A stretch of 11,046 bases of DNA from Roseburia sp. (GTDB lineage Bacteria; Bacillota; Clostridia; Lachnospirales; Lachnospiraceae), in NCBI GenBank assembly GCA_030844625.1, contig JAUUNJ010000057.1, forward strand, positions 1-11,046, written 5' to 3'. Both the position numbers and the translations under genes were made by a program. A model generated the notes under the pieces. It ran no database searches. It worked only from the letters and a program-made list of their open reading frames with translations, and was not told the origin of the DNA. Below are positions 1 to 5,414 of this stretch, piece by piece. Each line of letters starts with the position of its first letter. Within the stretch, counting starts at the first letter, position 1.

Positions 1-71
1 ACATCGAAGGGCAGTTAAGTTTTGACTATGAGAACGGTCTTATAAATGAAAATCTAATAGACAACTATTAA
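1..71 (+). CDS. C-terminal end of an unidentified upstream protein (partial)
   Basis: An open frame enters from the left edge in the third frame and runs 22 codons to TAA at 69-71, ending in ...LIDNY. The visible residues (IEGQLSFDYENGL) are acidic and polar, without a recognisable domain. The next gene follows after 30 bases with its own strong SD, which fits a + strand operon. Too little is present to name a function, and part of this short frame could be open by chance. Confidence 0.45.
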   Translation, partial: IEGQLSFDYENGLINENLIDNY

Positions 72-101
72 AACTGTTAAGAAAAGTTAAGGAGGAACGA
101 T

Positions 102-317
102 ATGAGTAAATATAAGATTGGAGATGTAGTAAAGGTAAAATTATCTGATACTGAATTTAGCGGTGTGTTTTTAGGTGAAGATGCAGAATATTGGTGGTTT
201 TTCTCAGGAGATACAGTTCCACAAAGGGTTAATAGGAATGAGGAAGTGAACATTGAAAAGACAGGTCGTCATATCGACATCCAGAGTGTGATTAAGCAGA
301 GTGGAGATAAGGAATGA
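102..317 (+). CDS. Small hypothetical protein, 71 aa
   Basis: ATG is preceded by a strong SD (AAGGAGG, 89-95) at a normal distance. The product is a soluble 71-residue protein with a beta-rich look. It opens with KYKIGDVVKVKLSDTEFSGVFLGED, a pattern reminiscent of small SH3-like or KOW-like barrels, followed by a Trp pair (EYWWFF, about residues 26-31) and a charged tail. There is no signal peptide, membrane span or catalytic motif. Its TGA overlaps the ATG of the broken small gene at 314, an arrangement typical of strings of small cargo genes on phages and conjugative elements. No family is recognised, and the barrel suggestion is only an impression from residue pattern. Confidence 0.75.
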   Translation: MSKYKIGDVVKVKLSDTEFSGVFLGEDAEYWWFFSGDTVPQRVNRNEEVNIEKTGRHIDIQSVIKQSGDKE

Positions 318-438
318 GTAATGATTTAATCAGCAGAAAAGCATTAAGCGAAAATTAGTTATTAGACCTTACAAATGCGATTCTGATACAGAGTGTGAGT
401 TTTGCGAATTTTGGCTTTGGTGCAAAGGGAGAAGATAA
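314..438 (+). pseudogene. Remnant of a DLISR-type small protein gene, frame-broken
   Basis: The ATG at 314 overlaps the previous stop and encodes MSNDLISRKALSEN, then TAG at 356-358. The opening (M-x-x-DLISR-x-x-L) is a well-known start of small accessory proteins on Clostridia phages and conjugative elements. Downstream, another frame is open to TAA at 436-438 and reads ...IRPYKCDSDTECEFCEFWLWCKGRR, with four or five Cys spaced like a small zinc-binding knuckle. The two halves are one base out of frame, so this looks like one gene that lost internal sequence or suffered a frameshift. The SD of the next gene (424-431) lies inside the second half. The joining of the two halves is an inference. 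Confidence 0.55.
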
Positions 439-1380
439 ATGAGCATAATTGACAATATCAAACAACAAGTACAAATTATTGATTATGCAGGATATATGGG
501 ATTTGCGATTTGTAAAAAAGGAAAATATTACAGTTTAAAAGAGCATGACAGCGTAATGATTGATACTACAAAAAATAAATACTGGCAGAATAGTGTTGCC
601 GGAACTGGAGGGAGCATAGGTTCCGGTGGTTCTGTTATAGATTTTGCAATGACTTTTGGAAATATGACCTTAGATGAGGCAATATATGCTTTAAAGTCGT
701 ATGGAAATGTTGCAGATGAAGAAATACATATAGCTGCCCCGAAAGAATATATAAAGGAAAAAACATTCAGGGAAAATGAAAAAGAATTAGTATTACCAGC
801 AGCTTCGGAGAATATGAAAAAAGTTTATGCATATCTGGTAAAGACAAGAAAAATATCTCCAAGGATAGTAAGAGAGTTTACAACGAAAAAAATGCTGTAC
901 CAGGATAAAAGGGATAATTGTGTGTTTGTCGGATATGATTACATGGATAAGGACAAGCCCGTATTTGCCTGCAAAAGAGGAACGAATACATATAATCCGT
1001 TTTATGGAGATGTATTGGGATGTGATTATTCCAAATGCTTTTATGTAGATAATGGAAGTACAAAGCTGATCATCGGAGAGGCTGTCATAGATATTATGAG
1101 CATTATGACATTACTTAAAGTCAGATGGAAGGAATACAACTATCTGGCTATTGGAGGTGTTGGCAAATGGCAGTCTGTTGAGACATATCTTGCGCAAAAA
1201 AAAATAAAGTTGGTCATAATAGCAACGGATCATGATGAAAAAGGGATACTTGCAGCACAGAATATATGTGTTTATATCAAAAATAAATACCCATTTGTAA
1301 AACGGAAGTGGGGGCTACCTAAAAAGAAAAAAGATTGGAATGAGGTTTTAAATGAATGCAGTATTGAAATATGCGGATAA
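439..1380 (+). CDS. DUF3991 / toprim domain protein (primase-like), 313 aa
   Basis: This is a primase-like protein of the DUF3991-plus-toprim type carried by Gram-positive conjugative elements, probably acting on element DNA during transfer or replication. The N-terminal part (residues 1-100) shows the family pattern YSLKEHDSVMID, followed by a Trp-Gln-Asn segment and GGSVIDFAM. The toprim fold occupies about 210-300: the acidic residue E214 in IIGEAVIDIMS, then a second strand with D264-x-D266 in IATDHDEKG, which are the expected metal-binding acids. A closing KDWNEVL (about 298-304) is also typical. There is no CHC2 zinc finger. The glycine stretch GTGGSIGSGGS (about 55-65) looks longer than usual. 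The SD is AAAGGGAG (424-431), 7 bases before ATG. The family is clear. The precise role is inferred. Confidence 0.88.
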   Translation: MSIIDNIKQQVQIIDYAGYMGFAICKKGKYYSLKEHDSVMIDTTKNKYWQNSVAGTGGSIGSGGSVIDFAMTFGNMTLDEAIYALKSYGNVADEEIHIAAPKEYIKEKTFRENEKELVLPAASENMKKVYAYLVKTRKISPRIVREFTTKKMLYQDKRDNCVFVGYDYMDKDKPVFACKRGTNTYNPFYGDVLGCDYSKCFYVDNGSTKLIIGEAVIDIMSIMTLLKVRWKEYNYLAIGGVGKWQSVETYLAQKKIKLVIIATDHDEKGILAAQNICVYIKNKYPFVKRKWGLPKKKKDWNEVLNECSIEICG

Positions 1381-1423
1381 GACGAAAAGAAATATTTTAG
1401 TAAGCAAAAGAATGTATGAATAA
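1352..1423 (+). CDS. Possible 23-aa overlapping peptide
   Basis: An ATG 10 codons before the toprim gene's stop, in another frame, opens a 23-codon frame (MNAVLKYADKTKRNILVSKRMYE) ending in TAA at 1421-1423. A GAGG (1342-1345) stands 6 bases before the ATG. The peptide is basic and has no known domain. It bridges the gap to the next gene's SD, so it could be a coupling peptide, the stump of a lost gene, or chance. The call is weak because the frame is short. Confidence 0.25.
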   Translation: MNAVLKYADKTKRNILVSKRMYE

Positions 1424-1437
1424 GAAGGAGTATACCA

Positions 1438-2310
1438 ATGGGCAAGAGTAGAGGTTTTAGTATATATACTATTTTTACAGATATAATGAAATGTTTCTTC
1501 ACATCCTGTGGATCAACATTGTTAATAATATTTTTTTATAATGGAAATGAAAAAGTAACGAAAAATTTAATACAATCTTTAGTCTTATCAATATTTATGC
1601 TTTTTATAGGTTTCACTACGCTTTATAGATTGTTACAAAATTGCAAAAACAATGATTTGGTAGAAGATAGTGGTCAGATCAGAGAGCCGATTGTTCTGGG
1701 AACAGTGGGTACGGGTAAATCTTTTCCTTATGGAGTAATTAAAGAGACATTTGCAGAGCAGGATAGTCCGGAGCATAAGGAAATGATAGAAATTATCAGA
1801 ATCCACGAAGCCGGACATGCAGTTATGGCACATTTATTAGGAGTAACGATTGAAGAATGTATTGCAACAATAACACAAGGAAAAACAAGAACATATCAGC
1901 TCCTGATGGAAGCAAATGATTATAAAAACAGAATATTAATCTTATATGGTGGTGCAGCTGCTGAACAAATAATATATAAAAAGTACAGAGCAGGAAGCGT
2001 AGGAAACGACCAGGCAGATTTTGAACAGGCAGAACGGGATATTAAAAGTCTGCTGATATTGGAGCAGAATAACGAAATACCAGGTTATACAACCGGAGGT
2101 GAAAAATTTGCAAAAGCAGTAAATGAAAAATCAATAGAATTATTCGAACAGACACTATCCCTGCTCACAGAGAATAAGGATATGATTTTAAGAGTGGCAA
2201 AAGAATTGAAAGAAAAGCCGGTGATGTCAGGCAAGGCGATAGAGGTGTTGTTTGAAGAAAATAGTAAAAAAGAGGAGGCAGAAGTAGATGAAAACAAAAG
2301 AATTTTTTGA
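1438..2310 (+). CDS. Membrane-anchored FtsH-like (M41) zinc protease with an isolated Walker A motif, 290 aa
   Basis: ATG follows AGAAGGAG (1423-1430) by 7 bases. Two hydrophobic stretches (about residues 18-34 and 44-66) should anchor the protein in the membrane with the rest in the cytosol. Residues 83-105 include a textbook P-loop, G88-TVGTGK-S95, in a context (IVLGTVGTGKSF) closer to VirB4/TraG-type ATPases than to FtsH. Only 27 residues later comes the zinc site H123-EAG-H127, then YGGAAAEQIIY and GNDQADFEQA, where D191 sits at the position of the third zinc ligand in FtsH (M41) proteases. The rest of the AAA domain (Walker B, sensor, SRH) is absent. A protease of this kind would cleave unfolded or membrane proteins, but without ATP-driven unfolding its substrates must differ. 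The M41 call is firm. The meaning of the P-loop is open. Confidence 0.82.
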   Translation: MGKSRGFSIYTIFTDIMKCFFTSCGSTLLIIFFYNGNEKVTKNLIQSLVLSIFMLFIGFTTLYRLLQNCKNNDLVEDSGQIREPIVLGTVGTGKSFPYGVIKETFAEQDSPEHKEMIEIIRIHEAGHAVMAHLLGVTIEECIATITQGKTRTYQLLMEANDYKNRILILYGGAAAEQIIYKKYRAGSVGNDQADFEQAERDIKSLLILEQNNEIPGYTTGGEKFAKAVNEKSIELFEQTLSLLTENKDMILRVAKELKEKPVMSGKAIEVLFEENSKKEEAEVDENKRIF

Positions 2311-2590
2311 AAAATGTTTAGAAAATGTAATAAGCGAATTTGACATATAGAAAATCCAAAAGGATAACAATGGTTGCTGGTATATAAATGAGCCATTTCC
2401 CACGAAGGAAAAGTTTTTGGACAGCTATGATAATGAAATTCAATCCCCTTGGGAAGATATAGATGATGCTAATAATTTTGATTTTAAATTAGAGAATGAA
2501 ATTATTGATGTAGCTAAATCAGAAATTAGTGAAGTATATGACAATATTTTAGAGGAAAGAAACCGATTTATGGAGAAACACAGAAATTAG
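2288..2590 (+). pseudogene. Small acidic protein gene interrupted by one in-frame TAG
   Basis: ATG overlaps the end of the M41 gene and has a strong SD (GAGGAGG, about 2272-2278) inside it. After 20 codons (MKTKEFFEKCLENVISEFDI) the frame meets TAG at 2348-2350, then continues open without a shift for 79 more codons to TAG at 2588-2590. The second part has Trp residues in GCWYINEP and SPWEDIDDANNF, ending in an acidic, likely helical EISEVYDNILEERNRFMEK. The total would be about 100 residues. No good internal start with an SD follows the stop. The simplest reading is a recent nonsense mutation (for example from GAG, CAG or AAG). Readthrough cannot be excluded. No family is recognised. Confidence 0.6.
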
Positions 2591-2640
2591 TTGGTACGGA
2601 AAATTAAGAAAGTATTTAGAAACATGAAAGGAAAAAGAAA

Positions 2641-2841
2641 ATGGTTGAAATTGAGATAGTAAAAAGGTTAAGAGATTTTCAATTTGTTTTTTCAATAATA
2701 GCAGCATTAAGCAGTATATGTTCTGTATGTGCATCATTTATTGAACGGGAAAATTCATATACATATGCTTTAATAGCATTAATTTTTTATTTTTTTAGTG
2801 TTGTAGCGAGAAAAATATCAGAATTTATAAATAAAAAATAA
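2641..2841 (+). CDS. Small membrane protein, two spans, 66 aa
   Basis: ATG follows GAAAGGA (2626-2632) by 8 bases. A short charged N-terminus (MVEIEIVKRLRD) precedes two hydrophobic helices, about residues 13-34 (including CSVCASF) and 41-57 (YALIALIFYFFSVVA), joined by a short polar turn (ERENS) and ending in a basic tail (RKISEFINKK). This is a helical hairpin with both ends probably cytosolic. It lies between the amber-broken gene and the initiator-like gene. No family is recognised. Toxin-like or accessory conjugation roles are possible but unsupported. Confidence 0.6.
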   Translation: MVEIEIVKRLRDFQFVFSIIAALSSICSVCASFIERENSYTYALIALIFYFFSVVARKISEFINKK

Positions 2842-2869
2842 AATTAGTAAAAGGAGGAAGCAGAGGAAG

Positions 2870-3868
2870 ATGAAAGTAAGTTTTCCACTAATAAGAAAAC
2901 AGAATATGGCAAAATTGTCAAATGTGGGAATGTCACTTTTATTTCATCTGCTGATCCGTCAGGATGAGAAAGGGAATGTGTGGGGAGTGCATTACAAGGA
3001 CGTTGTAAAAGATACTGGCATGTGTAAACAAAGCTTTTACAATGCCATGCAGGAACTTTATGATAAAGAGCTTATAAAGAAGCCGGAAAAGATTGATGAC
3101 GGATCATATTACAACATATTTATCTATGACAATGATTTTTCGGATAAAAAGAAAGCCTTTGATGAGGGATATGTTAATTTACAACGTAAAGTATTTCACA
3201 AAAAGACTTTTAAAAAATTGAAATCACATGAAAAATATCTGGTGCTATATTTCATGTTACGTACTTATGAGAATACATCAAGTTTTTCAATAAAACCAAA
3301 GACATTATATAAAAATCTGATGGAATTGTTTAATGTGACAAAAAGGGTCGTCCGTTCTTACATACATTCAATCAGAAAGTATTTTTCTGTGGGTATAAAG
3401 AACGGACTGTATTATATTACATATAAATCAGGTGAATTGGATGAAAAGACCGGGAAAGCGGAGCGTTTTTACAGAGATCGGGCATTTGTTCTTTATCTGA
3501 AGAACAAAAATAAAATAAAGGTGATATCGGAAACGGAGAAAGAAGTAGACCAGCTGGCAGAGTTGGTATATCAGTACCGACAGACGGCAATCGAGAAAGG
3601 GAAAGATATTAAGTCTGTGTTTGAGAGAGTAATCCGTTATCTGGTCAATGAATCGGGAGTACAGAGGATAAAGGACAGAAGGCTACCGGATGTAAAACTC
3701 ACAAATAAGACCATATCAGAATATTTCAAGGAAAAAAGCAGTATTGTTAATGCCGTAGATAAAATGCCGGATATGAGTCAAAATAGCGGTGGTTTATATA
3801 ACGCTGATGGTACATACAATTATGAAGAGTTAGAAAAGAGAATGCTCAGAAGAAGTTTAATCTACTAA
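2870..3868 (+). CDS. Winged-helix DNA-binding protein, probable replication initiator, 332 aa
   Basis: The start has AAGGAGG (2851-2857) and a closer AGAGGAAG. The protein has two helix-turn-helix/winged-helix segments. The first (about residues 15-90) has a recognition-helix pattern KDTGMCKQSFYNAMQELYDKELI and a wing ending YYNIFIY. The second (about 120-188) includes HEKYLVLYFMLRTY, LFNVTKRVVRSYIHSIRKYF and a wing NGLYYITYKSG. A paired winged-helix layout is that of theta-type plasmid Rep proteins and DnaD-like replication organisers. The C-terminal TYNYEELEKRMLRR (about 315-328) matches the tail often seen on phage and element replication proteins. Repeats at 4020-4135 lie just downstream and could be its binding sites. 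Replication initiation is inferred from layout. A transcription regulator is the main alternative. Confidence 0.65.
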   Translation: MKVSFPLIRKQNMAKLSNVGMSLLFHLLIRQDEKGNVWGVHYKDVVKDTGMCKQSFYNAMQELYDKELIKKPEKIDDGSYYNIFIYDNDFSDKKKAFDEGYVNLQRKVFHKKTFKKLKSHEKYLVLYFMLRTYENTSSFSIKPKTLYKNLMELFNVTKRVVRSYIHSIRKYFSVGIKNGLYYITYKSGELDEKTGKAERFYRDRAFVLYLKNKNKIKVISETEKEVDQLAELVYQYRQTAIEKGKDIKSVFERVIRYLVNESGVQRIKDRRLPDVKLTNKTISEYFKEKSSIVNAVDKMPDMSQNSGGLYNADGTYNYEELEKRMLRRSLIY

Positions 3869-3871
3869 AAC

Positions 3872-3899
3872 ACTCTTATATGCATAAGCATATAGGAGT
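3872..3899 (+). terminator. Hairpin after the initiator-like gene
   Basis: Arms of 12 bases (3872-3883 and 3888-3899) pair with one G-U and a 4-base loop ATAA, four bases after the stop codon. It is followed only by ATTTGT, so the U-tract is weak. It may end the upstream operon or stabilise its mRNA. The stem is also nearly symmetric and could act on both strands. Confidence 0.5.
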
Positions 3900-3965
3900 A
3901 TTTGTAGTGGAAGAGTAAAAGAAAATTTATAAAGTTTTGCTATATGCATGGAATAAAAAAAGTAA

Positions 3966-4010
3966 AAAAGAAAATCCGGCCGGATAAACGACTGGGTTTT
4001 CTTTTTTTTT
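3966..4010 (+). terminator. Rho-independent terminator
   Basis: A 12-bp stem (3966-3977 with 3994-4005, one G-U) encloses a 16-base loop that contains CCGGCCGG. It runs directly into a T-tract (4002-4010). With an A-run at the left side it could also work for the other strand. It is likely the main end of the backbone operon. Confidence 0.7.
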
Positions 4011-4019
4011 AGGAATTAA

Positions 4020-4135
4020 TAGTCCAAAAAAATTGCCATAAATAAAAAGTAGTCCAAAAATCAGCCACAGAGGGAAAATTGGGTCAAAATTAATGGTCAT
4101 ATGATGATAACTATAGTCCAAAAATTAACCGTCAT
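4020..4135. repeat. Four iteron-like repeats, period 30-33 bp
   Basis: AGTCCAAAAA occurs at 4021, 4051 and 4115, each continuing with T/A-rich bases and a CC or GCC. A diverged unit GGGTCAAAATTAATGGTCAT lies at 4081-4100 and matches the fourth unit (AGTCCAAAAATTAACCGTCAT from 4115) when aligned. Spacings of about 30, 31 and 33 bp are near three helical turns, so the units would face one side of the DNA. This fits initiator-binding iterons for the protein encoded just upstream. On the other strand the units read like the repeated TTTTTGGACTA/GACGG boxes seen at IS21-family ends, so a lost insertion sequence is the main alternative. Confidence 0.5.
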
Positions 4136-4249
4136 CAAATTGTCCCAATCCCTTTATTTATAGGCAGTAGAGGGCAATTTTTGAATTGAGCATATATTTC
4201 CTCTATAGAGCATTTTTTTTAACATGCTGTGCATATATATTATCTGTGA

Positions 4250-4334
4250 GGACTTCGTCCGATAAAATAAGGAGCGCTGCATATCAAAATACGACCTGCG
4301 GTCGTGATGCAGCGTTCGAACAGCTGCGCTGTTC
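4250..4334. other. Cluster of three strong hairpins
   Basis: Hairpin A: GGAC-TTC-GTCC (4250-4260). Hairpin B: outer arms CGCTGCAT/ATGCAGCG (4275-4282, 4307-4314) enclose a perfect inner hairpin ACGACC-TGC-GGTCGT (4291-4305), with 8 bases bulged on the left side and 1 on the right. Hairpin C: GAACAGC-TGC-GCTGTTC (4318-4334). B and C share the TGC loop. No T-tract follows, so this is not a simple terminator. GC-rich structure in AT-rich flanks suggests folded single-stranded DNA (oriT or single-strand origin type) or a structured RNA. The structure is seen directly. The function is inferred. Confidence 0.55.
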
Positions 4335-4415
4335 ATAAATTTGTTGTGGAAGAATATAAAACCTGATTATAATATATGCAAAGCAATATTGTCAGATGAG
4401 CAGTACATAATAATT

Positions 4416-4443
4416 ATTAAATAAATAAACTTATTTACTTAAT
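4416..4443. repeat. AT-rich inverted repeat, 13-bp arms
   Basis: The arms 4416-4428 and 4431-4443 are complementary except at one position and are separated by AC. The sequence is wholly A/T apart from that position and the spacer. It could be a DNA-unwinding element, an operator about 110 bp upstream of the ssb promoter, or a low-complexity coincidence. Confidence 0.4.
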
Positions 4444-4551
4444 GAAAAAATAGACCCAAAAAGAAAAAAAGAAAATCTGAATGAAAAAAGGTTGTACACA
4501 CTTCAAGGAAAATAGAGTAACTAAAAGTAACATATACATCCATATATCAGA

Positions 4552-4560
4552 TGGTATAAT
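4552..4560 (+). promoter_or_regulatory. Extended -10 promoter for ssb
   Basis: TGG-TATAAT (TG at 4552-4553, perfect -10 at 4555-4560) forms an extended -10 element. No good -35 is seen 17 bp upstream, which extended -10 promoters tolerate. Transcription would begin near 4567, about 15 bases before the terminator at 4583. Confidence 0.6.
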
Positions 4561-4582
4561 TAAAGTAGCAAAATAGATAAGG

Positions 4583-4610
4583 AGCAGCACTAAGCGTGCT
4601 GTTTTTTTTT
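4583..4610 (+). terminator. Intrinsic terminator in the ssb leader (possible attenuator)
   Basis: The stem CAGCAC/GTGCTG (4585-4590, 4596-4601) has loop TAAGC, can extend by a G-U and an A-U pair, and is followed by nine T (4602-4610). It lies between the promoter and the ssb start codon, with no gene to terminate upstream since 3868. An SD-like AAGGAG (4579-4584) stands directly before the stem with no good ATG after it. The position suggests control of ssb by antitermination or another readthrough mechanism. Confidence 0.65.
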
Positions 4611-4635
4611 ATAAAAAAGAAAAGAGGTAAGTGTT

Positions 4636-5073
4636 ATGAACAAAGTTATTCTTATGGGTCGTTTGACTCGTGATCCTGAAGTAAGATATTCTACATCAGG
4701 AGATAATCAGTTGGCTATTGCAAGATATACTTTAGCAGTAGACCGCAGATTTAAAAGAGATGGAGATCAGAGTGCTGATTTTATCAGATGCGTAGCATTT
4801 GGAAGAAGCGGCGAGTTTGCTGAAAAATATTTCCATCAGGGAACAAAGATAGTTGTAGAAGGTCATATTCAGACTGGCAGCTATCAGGATAAGGATGGTA
4901 AGACAGTTTATACAACGGATATAGTTGTTGAAAATCAGGAATTTGCTGAAAGCAAGGCGGCATCCGATGATAACAGTTATCAGGCGCAGCCGGCAGCTTC
5001 GGCGCCGATAGGAAATGAATTTATGAACATTCCTGATAATGCAGACGAATTAGGGTTACCGTTCAACTTTTAA
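4636..5073 (+). CDS. ssb: Single-stranded DNA-binding protein, 145 aa
   Basis: This is an SSB that coats single-stranded DNA in replication and during uptake of conjugated DNA, and recruits partner enzymes through its C-terminal tip. The OB fold covers about residues 1-105: MNKVILMGRLTRDPEVRYS, then LAVDRR, DFIRCVAFGRSGEFAEKYFHQGT, IVVEGHIQTGSYQDKDGKTVYTTDIVVE. A Gln/Ala/Ser linker follows (about 106-130), and the acidic tip ends DNADELGLPFNF, which carries two residues beyond the usual ...PF end. The length is normal for element-type SSBs and a little shorter than chromosomal ones. SD AAAGAGG (4621-4627) lies 8 bases before ATG. It has its own promoter and a terminator in its leader. Confidence 0.95.
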   Translation: MNKVILMGRLTRDPEVRYSTSGDNQLAIARYTLAVDRRFKRDGDQSADFIRCVAFGRSGEFAEKYFHQGTKIVVEGHIQTGSYQDKDGKTVYTTDIVVENQEFAESKAASDDNSYQAQPAASAPIGNEFMNIPDNADELGLPFNF

Positions 5074-5126
5074 ACAATAAGAAAAGTACAAGCAAAAGAA
5101 AATGAAAAATATAAGGAGTAAAAAAT

Positions 5127-5132
5127 TATAAT
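5127..5132 (+). promoter_or_regulatory. Possible -10 box of the surface-gene operon
   Basis: TATAAT lies 54 bases after the ssb stop. No clear -35 or extended TG is present, so the call rests on the perfect hexamer and on the parallel with the ssb leader, where the same order (TATAAT, terminator, AGAGGTAAG SD, gene) is seen. Transcription would start near 5139. Confidence 0.35.
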
Positions 5133-5180
5133 ATTGAGAGTCTTAAGAAATAAAAGTCCAACAAAGGGAGAAAATAAAAT

Positions 5181-5249
5181 ATGCATGAGTTTAAACATCG
5201 GAATATCCGATGTTTTTTTATGCAAAATAGAAGAGAGGTAAGAGTATGA
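5181..5249 (+). CDS. Possible 22-aa leader peptide read through the terminator hairpin
   Basis: ATG follows AAAGGGAG (5163-5170) by 10 bases. The frame MHEFKHRNIRCFFMQNRREVRV passes through the whole hairpin at 5193-5219 and stops at TGA 5247-5249, overlapping the ATG of the next gene at 5246. A ribosome translating it would melt the hairpin and arrive at the next start, so it could couple translation to terminator readthrough. Its residues are basic without a run of one amino acid. This is an inference from geometry only. Confidence 0.35.
   Translation: MHEFKHRNIRCFFMQNRREVRV
5193..5219 (+). terminator. Intrinsic terminator between ssb and the surface operon
   Basis: A perfect stem (AAACATCGGA at 5193-5202 with its complement at 5206-5215) has loop ATA and seven T (5213-5219). 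It can end the ssb mRNA. It also lies 31 bases before the next start codon, inside the leader of the following operon, so it may act as an attenuator. Confidence 0.8.
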
Positions 5250-5401
5250 AAAAAGAAAACTTACGGGAAGTTAATGAAGAGATAAGAGCAGCGTCATCAA
5301 ATAGTAATATTGGTATTCCAGTACTGATCGTTGTTTTGATGATGATTATAATTTTAGTGATATTGATGTTGCTGGGAATTAACTTCTTGGAAAAGGTTTA
5401 A
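5246..5401 (+). CDS. Small single-span membrane protein, 51 aa
   Basis: ATG follows AGAGAGG (5232-5238) by 7 bases. A polar, charged N-terminal half (MKKENLREVNEEIRAASSNSN, residues 1-21) precedes one long hydrophobic helix (about 22-44, IGIPVLIVVLMMIIILVILMLLG) and the short end INFLEKV. The layout suggests a tail-anchored or type II single-span protein with a cytosolic head. It is the first gene of the surface operon, 13 bases before the adhesin start. It has no recognised family. It could be a chaperone, regulator or assembly factor for the exported proteins that follow, but nothing in its sequence proves this. Confidence 0.65.
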   Translation: MKKENLREVNEEIRAASSNSNIGIPVLIVVLMMIIILVILMLLGINFLEKV

Positions 5402-5414
5402 CTAAGGAGGAAAA

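Larger units (their letters stand above)
3869..4635. other. Gene-free 767-bp region, possible origin or regulatory region
   Basis: No coding frame with an SD and plausible protein is seen here on either strand. From left to right it holds two terminator-like hairpins, iteron-like repeats, a palindrome CTCTATAGAG (4201-4210) before a T-run, three strong hairpins (4250-4334), an AT-rich inverted repeat (4416-4443), A-rich tracts, and the ssb promoter with its terminator. The motif ATATGC or its complement GCATAT recurs near 3879, 3888, 3941, 4190, 4230 and 4374. Position between an initiator-like gene and ssb, together with repeats, AT-rich DNA and strong secondary structure, fits a replication or transfer origin. 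This is an inference. Confidence 0.45.

Noticed and set aside
2348..2350. Pyrrolysine or reassigned TAG
   Set aside because: The same codon ends the adhesin gene and this gene itself, and no tRNA-Pyl system is visible in the window.
2085..2396. Antisense open frame of 103 codons over the protease gene end
   Set aside because: Its composition (Ser/Phe-rich) mirrors the sense gene and no ribosome site precedes it.
4020..4135. CRISPR array
   Set aside because: The shared part is only about 10-20 bases, units diverge, spacers are not separate from repeats, and no cas gene is present.
4154..4336. Antisense 60-codon frame across the hairpin cluster
   Set aside because: No ribosome site, and the frame is explained by the inverted repeats rather than by protein-like composition.
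5119..5229. Second short frame in the same leader using a non-ATG start after AAGGAG (5113-5118)
   Set aside because: It would need an ATT or a distant TTG start, and the ATG frame at 5181 has a better ribosome site.
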